Source: Panonychus citri
Lineage: Eukaryota > Arthropoda > Arachnida > Trombidiformes > Tetranychidae
DNA length: 64,000 nucleotides
Reading direction: 5' to 3'
NCBI RefSeq assembly: GCF_014898815.1
Contig: NW_026515433.1
Coordinates: 1,262,501-1,326,500, forward strand
Position numbers and translations under genes: made by a program. Under the pieces are notes generated by a model that saw nothing but the letters and a program-made list of their open reading frames with translations, made no database searches and was not told the DNA's origin. Numbering within the stretch: the stretch's first letter is position 1; each line of letters starts with the position of its first letter. This document shows positions 12,801 to 27,800 of this stretch, piece by piece.

Positions 12801-15800
12801 CGGATAAGAAGTTGTTTCTATCGGTGAATCAGTTGGAGGGATCATAGTGGTCAGCAAAAGATCCTCTGAGGACTGAGTTCCAGATACTGAATCAATCTCA
12901 TCAACAAGAGCCTCAGATATCAACTTGTCAATCTTTTGGTCGGTTGGCGTTGCTGCTTGCATCATCCAGTTTATCGGTGACATTAGCGTGTCCATTAAAG
13001 ATTGATTTGAACCTGGAATTTTACAAACTAAGCACAAAATTATTGATATTAAGATTCGCATGGTGCTAGATAGATGGAGCGATGAAAACACTCGGTTAAG
13101 ACACAGAATGCAGAGAATATGTTTACTTTAAGTGAATAGTATCAAGCTCGAACAGAAAATGAACAGCACTTAAGAAAAGACTGACCTTAAATAGCTTCGA
13201 TCAAAAAAGGACTCAAAATATGGATGCCAAAAGCCCGAAGGCAAATTTATCCCAATTCCAATTCAGAATAAACTTTGTGGTCAATGAATAAAGCTTGACC
13301 TTTGGCCACTTTGATACTCTCAAGAAGACCACCTACTTTTATCTTCATACAGGTTTGACATTAGAACCTGGGAGATGATAACAGATCATTAAGAAATTTG
13401 CCCCGAAGATTTTAAATCTACACAGAGTATTCACTTTTCTCTTTGCTTAGAAAACCTCAAAAACTGGACCAACGCCTTTGATCAGAGAAAATTTGACCAA
13501 TTGGCAAAACTCGATATCGAAAACCAAGTTTTATTATTACACTTTTATTAGCATCTATCTTGATATCTAGACGATTAATCTGATTACTTTTATCTTCTTC
13601 TTCCTCAGATGGAAAGTTCAAACTCGCCCATGTAAACAGAATCGTATCTCCGAGGAAGGTTTTGTTCCATCATGTTATCTGGAACAGAAGACACCCTATG
13701 ACCCAAGTCACCCTGTAGCCGAAGATGAGCCCGAAGAGATTGATCCAAAAATTGAAGAAGCTAAAAAGAGACGAAAGTAAGAATCCAATTTTTTTACCCA
13801 ATAATCGAATCGTCCTAATCAATTAATTTCTCAACCAAAGATTAAGCTTCTTGATTATCTTTTTCTGTTAATCTTCTTTCAGGTATTAGCCTTAAGAACA
13901 AAATCAGAGACTTTTGATATCTAAAAAGATAGAATTTCCATATTCAAATTTATAATCGTTATCTGTGGTTGATCAGGATTCAAGTTAATCCGAAGCTTAA
14001 ACTTAATCTAGACAAAATTTTCAACCATATCTATTTTCTAGTTGAGATTTAATATTTTTCTTACCTTTAATATTTTATTTGGGCCACGAATACTTCCAGA
14101 AATGTACTCAAAGAATTGGTTGAAACGGAAGAAGATTTCAATCGGGATATGCAGTTCATTGCGAACACGTACTTGAAGCACATGGACAGTTCAATTATGC
14201 CGAAAGAGTTGCGAGATCAAAAGGTTCCTCTATTCGGATGTTTTAAAGAAATCGCCGATTTCCACAACGATGTTCTCATGAAGGGAGTTCAATATTACGC
14301 TGCTGAAGATCCATCCAAAGTTGGAAATACTTTCCTAAGACTAGAAAGAGATTTCGATAAACATGTTCGATATTGTCACGATTTACCACAAGCTCAAAAA
14401 TTACTCGAATCAGGTCCACTTAAGGATTATTTCGATGTATGTAATAGTCAATAAGATAAGAATCTTGGAACTTTTTGTTTCAATCATTTATTAATATTCT
14501 TTCACCATCCCTACAGAACTACAGTAGTAAGATCAAAGATGACAAAAGTCTTGCTGATCACCTCAAGTTACCTGTTCAGCGGATCAATGATTACCAATTA
14601 TTGCTCAAGGTAAGAAAAGCCCATTCTCGAAATCTTTTCACTCTGTTATTAACTCAATCTCATTCTATTTGATCCACAGGAGCTCATCAAATACTCAAAT
14701 AGATTAGGTGAAGACAGTGGTGACCTTTGCAAAGCCCTTGAACTGATGCGAGTGATACCCCAACGTGCCACTGATCTTCAATTCATCAACAACATGATAG
14801 GTTACAAAGGGAATCTTCATAAATCTGGTCGTCTCCTGAAACATGTATTACGAGCAAAATTAAGTTACAATTTCACCTTATTCACCTTAATCGGACTATT
14901 TGTAGGACAGTAAATGTCAATTGCAAGGCTTAGCACTGCGCTGGAAGTCAATTTAGGTTCATCGCTATTCATTAGATTCACATAAAACTATCAGCTTCAC
15001 ACCCTTTATACAAAAATATAATCTATTAACTCAGCTGATTATAAATCACGCTAATTATTAAGCTTTACAAATTGCGAAGACAAAACTACTACGAAAAATT
15101 GAACATGAGACTGGCAAATAATAGATTAATCACCGATTCGATCGCTTTCATCATTGGTAAGAGGTGAAATTTTCATTCTTTTTGTTGATTCAACTTCTCA
15201 CTTGAAGGAAGAAAAAGTTTTTGATTGAATTGGATGAATGATCTTATGCCCAATCTCATGTTGGTTCGGTCATGTAATCAAGTCGACGTAATATTTTAAT
15301 GCTTCAAACGAAATGCAATATACTACAGATCGTCCGATTTTTATTCCGTTAATCCTTTTCCTCCCTTTTCCTCTTAGCGATTAATTTGTGGCGATTTACA
15401 AACTAATGCTGTTCAATCCTTAATACAATTTAATCTCACCTTAGACCTAATCCCTGTTGGAACAATTAGATCATTAAATCATCTTATTTTTTTTTCCTTC
15501 TTCTTTCCATCAACTTAATCATCGTAAATAGGACTGGTTTCAAGTTATTCAGGATGAAAGTTCTGAACCAGTTGAACGATATGTTTTCTTATTTACTCGA
15601 CAGTTAATTACGACTGATGTTGTCAATTTAGCTAAAGACCGTCAAGGATATGTAATTAAGACAATTACAAAGGTAAATTAATGAGAAATAAATTTCAGAG
15701 CTAAAGTTTCATTGAAAATCTTGATAATGTTTCACTTTAGTTGGAGGATGTCAACTTTGAAGATGTTGACGATCTCACAATCAATGTCCAGCACAAAGAA

Positions 15801-18800
15801 CCAGGGGTCAAAGGATTTCCATTTAAACTTCAAGCCAAGACAGCGGAGATAATCAAGTCATGGAAACAAGAAATTCAAGATGTCCGAAAATTAGGTAAAA
15901 ATGTTGATTCCAACGATACACTCGATCAGCTTATTCTAATATTTTTTTCTCATTCTTTTCCACAGCAATTGAAGAACTCGCTGATATTCCTGATCCTGAA
16001 ATAAGCGACGATGGTACTGATTGTCTTAAATTAGATGATATCAGCAAAGGTATTACTCCTGAACCATTAAGTGAAGATTTAACTCTGCAACAATTAAGTG
16101 GATCTCAAGTGACAAGTGATATCGATACTAAAGTTGGCCTTGCCGAAGATTTAGCGACAAACGATGGAAGCAACACTGTTATGACAGAATCTCTTCGATC
16201 TGGTTCAGTCACCGATATCGAAGGTACACCGAATAAAAGTTCTAACAATTTAACCGCACATTAATCACCATAACTCACAACCTTAACCATCACCTTCTAA
16301 TAGAACTGAAATCCCTAATTAAGCTCATCGATACAACTAAACTTTTAATTACTAAAATTATTTTAAATTGTGACCATTTTTTGTCCAATCAAATAATTAT
16401 CTTGGTAAAAATCAATCGCACCCTTTGATTAAATACATAACAAGTTACATTATAAGGTATGGACGGTAAAGTTTGGGACTAATATTTTCAAACTGCCCCA
16501 GTTACTCTAATAATCAACTAATTTAATTGAAATTATAGACTATTAATGAGAAACTTTTTAGCTCTAATTTGATATTTTTTCAAGACTATTCCATGATATC
16601 AGAGGACTAAAACTTTGATTTTTCGAACTCATGTCGAAAATAAACTGTCGACTTTCTTAGAGATAGCCATGAAAAATGTTAAAAACTTCGAATGAAAAGA
16701 GCTAGTGGCCTGGCCCGTGTTCTAAATAAGATGCTGAGTCTTATGGTCACATTTAAAAATAGTTACAAAAAGAAAATTTCATTTATTCAAACCGGAAACT
16801 TAGAACAAAGTTCGAACCGGATATTGCGTCACTTGTTGATAATTTAGAAGAATCAAAAAATTTGTAGAAAACAATTATCAATAGCTAATGAGATACTCTA
16901 ACCACATTAAATACTATCGAAAAAATTTCGAAAATAACTCTAACTGTTAGAAAGTCAATAAAACTACTTTAAATAGCATTCTGATTCTAAATTCTGATTC
17001 CGTAATTAAATTGCTTAGTTTATTATCTGATTATATTATAATAATTCTGTTTTCAAACTTTGCCATTCATACCTTACATGGAAAACAACTATCATCTAAA
17101 TACTAACGGTGAGATATTGATAACATGAGCTTGATTATTCATTGCATGGCTTCAATTTCATTCGGATAACTAAGCCAAATTATGACCAAAATACAAGATT
17201 AAATATAAATCATAATGATAATCATCAATCTCCCTGTTTGATTGATTAAGAAACTGCGCTCAAATCCAATTCCTTTTTCAAGATGCCTTTGCATAGGATC
17301 CTTTTTCCAATCGTAACAGTTTAATTTTACCAATAATTACAATTAGTTTTGAGCAGTTAAACCTTGTGATTTTGACCTCAATTTATATTCGAAGGACAAA
17401 AAAGGTCACGTATGAGAGTAATAGCATTGAGAATTTAGTTAACTAGATAACTGATTACCAGAATTCTGAGAATAAGGTCATAATTGGGTTACCGTTATCC
17501 ATTTTCTCTCTTCGTCTCGATCCTTTCCCGTTCTCTGGCTCTTGGTGTCTTCTCTTCATGTAGAGTTTATTTCTGCTTCAGAGGATGATGATTCTTTATA
17601 TTTCTCAGCTTGTGATCTAGAAGCCAAGCCAGTCTTTCGACAGCCACTCAAGCCCGTTAATCAACATGGTTTGTTCATTTTCTATTTCCTTCTCTTCAAA
17701 ATTTTCTTCATCTCAAATAATATTTGATTCCATCTCTTTCTTTTCTTGCTTTAATGCTTCACAACTTCCAATGCTTCCATTTATGCTTTTCACTGACCAT
17801 CACCATCCAATAATAAACTGACCACTTATGTATATAAATACATAGTTGGAGAAAAAGCTGTCCTCGAATGTCAAGTTAAATCAGCACTTCCTGTAAATGT
17901 TACCTGGTTGAAAGACAATGCAAAGTTAAGGGAATCGGAAAATGTTCAATTTATCACTTCGAGTGACAAGTTTATCTTGACGATTGATGGAATCACCAAT
18001 GACGATTCTGGTCTTTATACCGTTATAGCTTCAAATGATAAGGGAAAAACGTCTTCAAGTGCTGCTTTGAATGTTAAACAAGGTTAGAATCCCAATTAGA
18101 TTAGTCATTCTAATTACTATCCATTATTATTTTAGCCTTTTAACTGTTTATTATTTTGTCATTTCAATTTCCAATCAATCGTTTCAATCGCATTCTCTTA
18201 TACCCATACTGGTCTTAGATTCATTGAAACCTGATTCTAGACCAACTACACCCGGTGGCTCAGTTTTACCTCACCCACCAAAGTTCAAGATTAAACTCAA
18301 GGACACCGAGTTATTAGAAGGGACAACAGTTCGATTTGAGATGATTGTTCGAGGATTACCCATTCCAAATGTTACATTGTAAGGTCACTTATCGGTCGAT
18401 TAACTAGTTGATTAACCAGTGAATAGAACCAACTCACAATTAGAATAGGTTTCTAATAAAAGAATTAGTTTTTCGTTAGTTTTATAAACAAATTATTATC
18501 TTAACCGACTAATTGTTAACTAGAATTTAAATCATCATGGTAACACAATTAATTGATTTCGATTTCGATTTCGCCATGTTAATATATGATTTTACTTTAT
18601 CTCTTCCTCTTTCGTACGTTGATTATATTTAATCATTAGTTATAAAGATGATAAGCCCTTAATTACAGATGATCGAGTGAGAATAATTTATGAAAATAAG
18701 GAAATTTTTGAATTATTTATTGACCATGTTAAACCTGAAGACGCTGGTGTTTATAAGGCGATCGCCATTAATACTCACGGTGAAGACTCAACGAGTGGCA

Positions 18801-21800
18801 AGGTTACAATTACAAGTAGGTACTTTCATATGAGAACCAAATATTAGTATCAAATTAACTGCGAAATTAGTTATTAATGAAATAATACCCATTCGAATGA
18901 GAAAACGATTCGAATCAGTCACAATTCAAATATTAATATCTCACCAGAACTTTTCCTTCAACTTACAAAATTCTGACTCTCGGTAAATGTTTTCTCGCAA
19001 ATGATTCTCGATTCTTGAACCTTTTCTTGCTTTCTTTTCCTTATTAATATTTATGATGATGAATTGATAATCGATTATCTGTTTAATTACTATTAGAACT
19101 AATTGCTTACCATATATAAAAATTTTCTGATTTCAGAGCACAAAGATATTTTCAAAGGATTGGAAGATGATCATTTCCTGGGCGAACCAGAAAGTTTGGA
19201 CATTTCTCGAGCGGATTCTAGAAGTTCTAGGCCTCGAACACCCGCTTTTCGATGGTTTAAAGATGGGCAAGAATTCGAGGCTAGTGAAAGGTTTCAATGT
19301 ACTTTCGATGATGAAGAAGATACAATTGCCCTCATCTTCCAACATGTTACTCCAGACGACGCTGGACTTTATACTTGTGTTGCGTCCACTTCGAGTGGTA
19401 AAATTTCCTGTTCGGCTGAACTTTCCGTTCAAGGTGAGGTTCGAAAATTACTTCGTGAACCTGAAAAACCCGCTGTAAAAGTACCAATATCTGACATTGA
19501 AGTGAACGAAGGAGCATCAGCCATGTTGGAGGCTAAAATAACGGGTTACCCGAAGCCTTTGATCACTTGGTATAAAGACAACGAGGAGATCAAAGTCGAT
19601 GAAAAGTACAAGTTCTTATACGAAGATGAAGAAAGTTATACATTAGTGATTAAAGGAGTTCGACGAGATGATGCTTCAAAATATCGCTTAAAGGCATCAA
19701 ATGATTTAGGAGAAGTCGAAACCTCTGGTCAATTAACAGTTAATTCTGCTCCCAAAGTTAAGCGGGAATTGAAAGATCAATCGGTGATGACCGATGAGCC
19801 CATGACACTTGATGTTGTCGTTGAAGGGACACCAACACCCACAGCTAAATGGTTCAAAGATGGACAACCAGTTAAACTCGATGATCGGGTCAAAATCGTC
19901 GATAAAGATGAAACTCATTCATTGGTCATTGATCCCGTTAAGTTGGAAGATGCTGGTAATTATACTTGCATTGTCTCCAATTCTTGTGGTCAGCAAACAG
20001 GCCAATCAGTTGTCACAGTTAATTGTAAGTCTATTCTTGTCGAGTTGAAATTAGTAAACTAATTGTACTTTGTTTCTTAAACAGCTCCACCTAAGTTTCA
20101 ACTTGGATTGAAAGATGTCAGTGCTAAAGATGGTGATACCATTGAATTCAAGGTGAAAGTCTCAGGTAACCCTGAGCCGGAGGTCGTATTGATGAAAGAT
20201 GGTAAAAAACTTGACCGTCAGATCTCAACTGAAAAGGAAGCGGAAGTTTATCGTTTCAAAATAAGATCGACAACGGTGGAAGATACCGGAAAGTACCAAT
20301 GTGTAGCTAAGAATCAATATGGATCAGAGACATCAGAAGGTTCGCTGACAATTGTTACTAAACCATCGTTCGATAAACGTTTGGAAGATATCGAATGTAA
20401 GGAAGGAGATACCAATGTAGACCTTAAGGTGAAAATCAGTGGATCACCAAGGCCTAAAGTTCGATGGTTGTTTGAAGAAGAAGAGATCAGTCAATCGTCC
20501 AAACGAACCGAAATAATCGAAGAAGAAGATGGTGTTTTCATCTTACGAATCAAAGAAGCTTCTCTTGAAACTGCTGGTAAATACACGATTGTTGCCGTTA
20601 ACAGTGAAGGAGAAGTTCGAAGTAGTGGAATTGTCGATGTTAAGAAAGACGAATCTAAACAATACGATCAAAGGAAACCAGTTTTCGGGCAAAAACTTCG
20701 AGATCTGGAGGCTTTAGAAACCGATCTTGATGTGACTTTCAAAGCTTCAATCGAAGAGCCCGATAAAACAAAGATAACGTCAATTCGATGGTATATCGAT
20801 GATATTGAAATCACAGAATCTGATCGTCGATTTAAAATAATGTCCGATGATTCTATCGGAGTATTCAAACTGGTTGTTCGACGACCAGATGAATCGGTTG
20901 AAGGAAAATACAAGTTAATTGTAGAGAATCCCTATGGATATGACGAGACAAATGCTTCATTCACGATTATGAGAGAACCGAAATTCATTAAAAAACTTCG
21001 AGACAAAGATATTGATGTGAACGATAAGTTGACATTAACTGTTAAAGTCGACGGAGTTCCCGAACCAACACTGACCTGGTTCAAAGACGAGCAAGAGATT
21101 ACCAAGATTTCGGAGAAAGTGGTTATCGGTAAAATCGACGATGCTTACAGTTTAACTATCGATTCAGCTCAATCGGTCGATGAAGGTGTTTACAAATGTT
21201 CAGCCAAAAATAAAATCGGCGAAGATTCCACTTCAGCTCGAATTACGGTTCTAAGTCCACCTAATTTTACCAAAGGATTGACCGACATCTCCGTTTCGGC
21301 TGACCTTGATCTTACTCTTGAAGTACAAGTTACTGGCGCAGACAAAGTCGAATGGTACAAAGATGGCCTTAAAATATGTGAGGCCACATCGGAAGCCGAT
21401 GGAATCACTCATCGTTTACCTTTGAAATCAGTTAAATTAGATGATGCTGGTGATTATAAAGCTGTCGCTCGAAATGCTTTTGGTCGAGTCGATTCTGGAA
21501 CTGGTCATCTAACCGTTAAAACAGAAAATAAAGAAGCACCAAAATTTGTTGAACCTTTGACTGATGTCGCAGTCCAATCGGGAGAGGATGTTACATTTAC
21601 CGTTAAAGTGACCGGATCACCTACACCCAAAGTGATCTGGTCAATCAACGGTAAAGAGGTCACTCCATCAGAGCACATTATTGTTTCAGATTTAGGTAAC
21701 AATACACATTCATTGACCGTTAAAGGTTCACAAACAGATGACCAAGCCAGTTATTCAGTTTCGGCGGTCAATGATTCTGGTAAAGCTCAGGATGAAGCTA

Positions 21801-24800
21801 AATTAACAATCAAAGTCGCTGCTGAAAAACCAAAGATCAGCGGGTTAAAGGATATTGAAATCGAAAGAGGATCAACTGCATTAATTGGATGTACAGTTAC
21901 TGGGTCTCCAAAACCGGAAGTAGTTTGGATGAAAGATGGAGTAAAATTGTCGACTGGTGATGAATTTGAGATAATCTCTGATTCCGATACTAAACACAGT
22001 ATTTATGTTAAAAAAGCTTCCGAATCGACTCAAGGAACTTATATTGTTAGTGCTAAGAATATTGAAGGTTCAAGTGAGGCCGATGTTAAACTGACCCTGA
22101 TTGCTGAACCTCCAAAGTTCATTAAAAACTTAACTGACTGTTCTGGCTCATTAGGATCTGAATTAACCTTAGAAGCTGAAGTTAAAGGTTTCCCACCGCC
22201 GGTTGTTTCTTGGTACAAAAACGGCTCTGAATTGATTGAATCGTCTGAAGCTTTTGTTTCACAAGTTGGTACATTGAATAAACTATCACTTAAAGATCTC
22301 AAAAGTTCTGATGCTGGTGAATATACATGTAAAGCTGAAAACAAAGCCGGTGAAGCAAATTCTACAGCTAAGATTTCGATTGAGAAGCCAGAATTAATCA
22401 AAGGATTGCCCGATAGTCTAAATGGTAAACAGGGCGATGTGTTGAAATTAGAAGCAAAACTTTCCAATGATTCAACAAACGAACCAATTAAATGGCTTAA
22501 AGATGGCAAAGAAATCCCTCAAAACGATAGACTCAAGACTAAAATACTTCCTGACGGAACTTTAATATTGACCATTGAAGATGCTCAACCCGAAGATTCC
22601 GGTGTTTATCAAGTAGTCGTAGGTAACGATGGACCAAATCAAGTAAACTCATCAAGCAACGTTTCAGTTTCTCGTAAGTAGATCAGTTTCTCAGCTAATT
22701 CAGAGCATTTGATAATCAATCTCACCATCATCTCTTTCTCTCTCGTTATATTTTTAGCGAAAGAATTTGTAAAACCAAATGTAGAGCCCAAATTCATCGA
22801 GGATCTTCACGATGTCTCCGTTAAAGAAGGGTCACCCTTTAAGATGGAAGCTAAAGTTACCGGCCATCCAAAACCAGAAATTTGCTGGTTTAAAGACGAT
22901 GAACCGATCTCACCCAATCCCCATTGTGGTTTCATAAGTGAACCTGATGGAACCATAGGTTTGATGTTTGACCATTGTAACGGCGACGATGCTGGTCGTT
23001 ACAAAGCTATTGCGACAAATAGCTCAGGGGAGGTGATAACTACCGGCAAGCTGACAGTCGATAAACCCACCATGAAGCCCTCTTTCTCAGCTGATTTATC
23101 ACCAGTTGATGTAGCTGAGGGTCAACCTCTTGTTTTAACCGGAGTAGTTGATGGACATCCACCTCCGAATATAAAATGGTTGAAAGATGGCGAAGAAATC
23201 AAACCTAATTCGAGAATCACTATGAGTCAAAGTCCCGATGGAACTGTTACTCTTTCAATCAACTCTGCTTCGCCTGATGACGAAGGTAAATACACTGTGG
23301 CTGCAGCTAATGATGAAGGAAGAGTTCGATCAAGTGCTCCAGTTTCCGTTCGTCGATTGTCCCGATCTTTATCCAAACCATCTTTCGACGAAGGTCTCAA
23401 ACCAACGACACTTAAAGCCGGTGAACCAACAACACTTTCTGTCGCTGTTTCTGGTGAACCCTCACCCGAAGTTAAATGGTTGAAAGATGGACACCCAATC
23501 GAACCTGATGATCGTCACCACTTTACAGACAAACCACCGAACACCAAATGCTTAACTATTGATGATGTAAAACCAGAAGATGCTGGTAATTACTCAGTAG
23601 TTGCTGGAAACGATTTAGGAGAGGATAAAACATCAGCACCGATTAAAGTTAATCGTAAGTTGATCATCTAAACAATTTATCTCATTTCTCTTATTCTGAT
23701 TTGCTTTTTTCCCTTGTGGATTCAGAGTCTCCTAGATTTGTAAAACCTTTGGACGGAAATATCGAAGCGGTTGATGGATTTCCTATTAAATTGGAGGTAA
23801 AAACCGAAGGTGAACCGAAACCCGAACTTACTTGGTTCAAAGACGGTGAAACAATTATTCCGGACGGTGATCGACTTCGGATAATAAATGAACCCGATGG
23901 AGTTTCCTCATTAATAATAACTAAAACATTACCTAATGATAAAGGTCATTACTCGTGTGCGGCGGTCAATCCACTTGGAACCAATAAAACCGAAGGTGAT
24001 GTTTCAGTTGGTCCAACCAAGAAAAACGACCAGGCTGAATCAATACCTCGATTGATTAAGAATCTTTCAGATTGTGAGGTCGATGAAGGAAAGACAATGA
24101 AATTCGAGGCTCATATTGAAGGAAATCCAATCAATGAGGTCAAGTGGTTCCGTAATGGTGAACCTTTGACCATAGGGTCGAATATCGTTCCATACTTTGA
24201 TGGTAAACGCGCTGGTCTTGAGATACGTAATTGTGGACCAATGGATCAAGGTGATTATGAAGTTAAACTTGGAAACTCATTAGGAACAATTTCCTCGAAA
24301 AGTCGAGGAATCGTTAGATCTCGTGATCCTCCAAAATTCACCCAGAAACTGATTGATTCGACTTTCGGTACCAAATCTCCGATCTCATTAAACTGCAGTG
24401 TCTCTGGTAATCCTGAACCAGAGGTTCAGTGGTATCATAATGGTAAATTAATCGAACCTGGACTAAAATATCAGCTGAAACGAGAATCAAATCTTCTCAG
24501 TTTAATCATCAATAATCCAACATCCAACGATGGTGGTACCATTGAGTGTCGAGCGACAAATCCAGTCGGCTCAGACTCAACTCGTTGCTCAATTAAAGTC
24601 AGGTAATTAATTGTTTCCGTTCTAGACTATTATGAACTTTTACATAGATTCTTATACCAAAAAAAAAAACCTTCTGATCTTTCCAGTGATCGATCTACTA
24701 AAGAGGAACCTGCAGCATTTATAAAACGATTCAATGAGTACGAATGCACCGAAGGTCAAAGCGCCAAGTTCACAGCCTGTATTGTCGGTAATCCTAAGCC

Positions 24801-27800
24801 AGAACTCAAATGGTAAGTTGATGAAATTTACCAATTGTCACGAATTTAGTTTTATTATTTGCACTCTAATTTCAGGTTTAAAGACGGCAAAGATTTTGAA
24901 CCAACTTCTCGGCACTTGATCGATGTCGAGACCAACGGAATCGTGAGATTAACTATTAGAAATGTCGAACCAGCTGATGTTGGAGAATATCAATTATTCA
25001 TTTCCAATCCTCATGGGAACGATTCATCTTCAGCAAAACTTACAATTGATAGTAAGAATCTTCTACTAATATCACATATAAACTTTGCCTGATTCTTTTG
25101 TTGAAATCACTTATTTATTATAAATCAATCGATTCAATTTATAGATATGGATAAGAAATATCGTCGTCGAAGTATGGATGTTGGTAAAGAACTTAGCAAA
25201 CGAAGTGGCCTGCCTTCTGGGCTTCTCGAAAAGCCAAGAATCATAAGAATGTGGGACACTGGAATTTCACTCGGCTGGAAACCCGCGATTCCCTCATATT
25301 CCGGAATTCCTGTAACATACACTTTAGATTGGTGTAAACACCCATATAGCGATTCAGATTGGAAACCCTATCGAACTGGAATCTTAGATAATCGATGTGA
25401 TATCCGAAATTTAGAACCAGGTCAAGATTACAGTTTCCGTGTTCGAGTTGAAAATAAACTCGGCGTTTCCGATCCATCACCAGTCGTAACTGCTTTCAGA
25501 AGTAAACTTATCGATCCTGATGCTAAACCTAAAGACTATGAGATTGAAAGACCACCGATTGATAAAATTGGTAAGAATCGATCAAATTTAAAAAATTGAG
25601 AATAAATAACTTTTACAATTCTATTATATCTTAATACTTACCAGCCTGTGCTCCACGATGGTTGAGAAAAGAGGACGATGAAATGTATGGAATCAGAGGT
25701 CGACCTGTAACTATTATATTCTGGGTCTATGGTTATCCTGAGCCAGATATAAAGTGGTTCTTTAATGACATTGAGGTAAATTACTTGAGAAAAAGGATTG
25801 ACATGGTTATTAACTATTTCGATTGCTATTAGATACAAATTGGAACTGGTAATTATGATGTTATGAAGGATAGAAACGGAAAGGTTTGTCTATTCATCAA
25901 TCGAATGACCGAAAAGGATGTTGGTACTTATTCTTGTCATGCAACTAACGAACATGGTGAAGCATGGAAGAAGATTAAATTACTACAAGCAGGTAAAAAA
26001 TATCAATCTGAATCATATCGATCGATAGATGAGGATTATTAACAAAATTCTGAGAAATTTTTTTATCTTCTCATTTCCTTAGAACCTCCATCTTTTATAT
26101 TGCGACTTAAGGAAACAACGGGAATGGCTTATAAGTCCACACGAATGGAGTGTAAAGTCACAGGAATCCCAATGCCGACAGTTAAATGGTTCAAGGATTG
26201 GCTGCCAATCCATGATTCAGATCGAACTAAAATCTTATGGGAAGAGTCCGAAAACCGATCAACATTGTTCATAAATTCAACCATCTCGAGAGACGCTGGT
26301 CTTTATTCAGTGACCGCGACAAACGTTGTCGGTTCAGCTTCTTGTTCAGCCAATTTAGCGATCGAAGGTTATTATTGATCATATTGTAGAAATGCATGTA
26401 TACAAAGCTAACAATTTGCTTTTTCTTTCTTGATCATTAGACGATGAAATCTTATTCAATTGGGCTAATTATATACCGAGAGTTATTCGACCTCGTAAAA
26501 AAGCACTAGAAGACTATTATGATCTCGGCGATGAGCTTGGCCGTGGAACCCAAGGTGTAACCTATCACGCTGTGGAAAGAGCGAGCGGCAATAATTATGC
26601 GATCAAAATGATGCACGGGAAAGAAGATACAAAACCTTTCATGGATCGAGAATTAGAAATGATGAATCAATTTTTCCACCCGAAATTGGTTCGACTTTGG
26701 GATGCTTTCGACCATAAAGAGACACTGGCGCTTATCACTGATATTTGCGGTGGTGGCGAACTTCTTGAAGCGATCGTTGGAAGAGGCCAATTAACAGAAA
26801 AAGAAATCGCAAATTATATTCGCCAAATTTTAGAAGGACTTAATCATATGCATGGTCGAGAAATCGGACATTTCGGATTAACAGTAAGAATCTTTAATTC
26901 TCAAAATCTTTTAAATGAATTTGTATTTAGATTATTAACTAATGTGCATTTTTCTATCAGATTGGTGATATTTTATTAGAACGTATCGACGGTGAAGATG
27001 TTAAGATCGCCGATTTCAGTCTTTCTCGTCGTCTCATCCCTGGTAAATCGGTAATTCTTGAATACGGTCATCCCGAATTCGTTGCTCCTGAAATTGTAAA
27101 TAAACAGCCAATCAGCCTCGCCGCCGATCTCTGGAGTGTTGGTGTTTTAACTTATATTTTATTGACTGGAATCTCACCTTTCTTGGGGCAAAATGACCGA
27201 GAGACATTGAGCCGATTGAAAGAGGGCAAGATCAGCTTTTCTCATGAGACTTTTGTCCATGTCTCAGAGGATGCTAAGGATTTCCTTTCCAAGTTATTGA
27301 TCATCGACCCAACTAAACGATTGGATGTAAAAAAAGCGCTTGAACATAGATGGATCTCAGGTGATTCGATCAATCATAGAGAAGACAAATTACCTTGTAT
27401 AGATGCTTTGAAAGAGTACCTCAAAAAATGGAGAGATTGGGTTAGTATCAATTGTAATAGATCACATTTTTTATAATAATCGATCTCTAATTTCTCATAT
27501 TTTCTCATGTTACAGTACAAAAATGCTTCGTGCAGAAAATACTATCGTCGTAATCCGCTGGATTACTGCTTTGAACATCCAAGTAAAATGATCTATCCTC
27601 CCGATGAACCCTACAAACCCTCAGAGCCTCCAGTTGTTGACCACAAGCCCAAGTTCAAACCAAGCGAAATGGACGATTCAGTTTCACCAAGACCAGGATA
27701 CGATCCAGCAAACTTCACGTCCGAAAGCCAGTAAGTGTCCAAATAAGTCCAATTCTCCCTTTCTAATCTATTCGACCTATTTAATGATTCCACTAGAACT

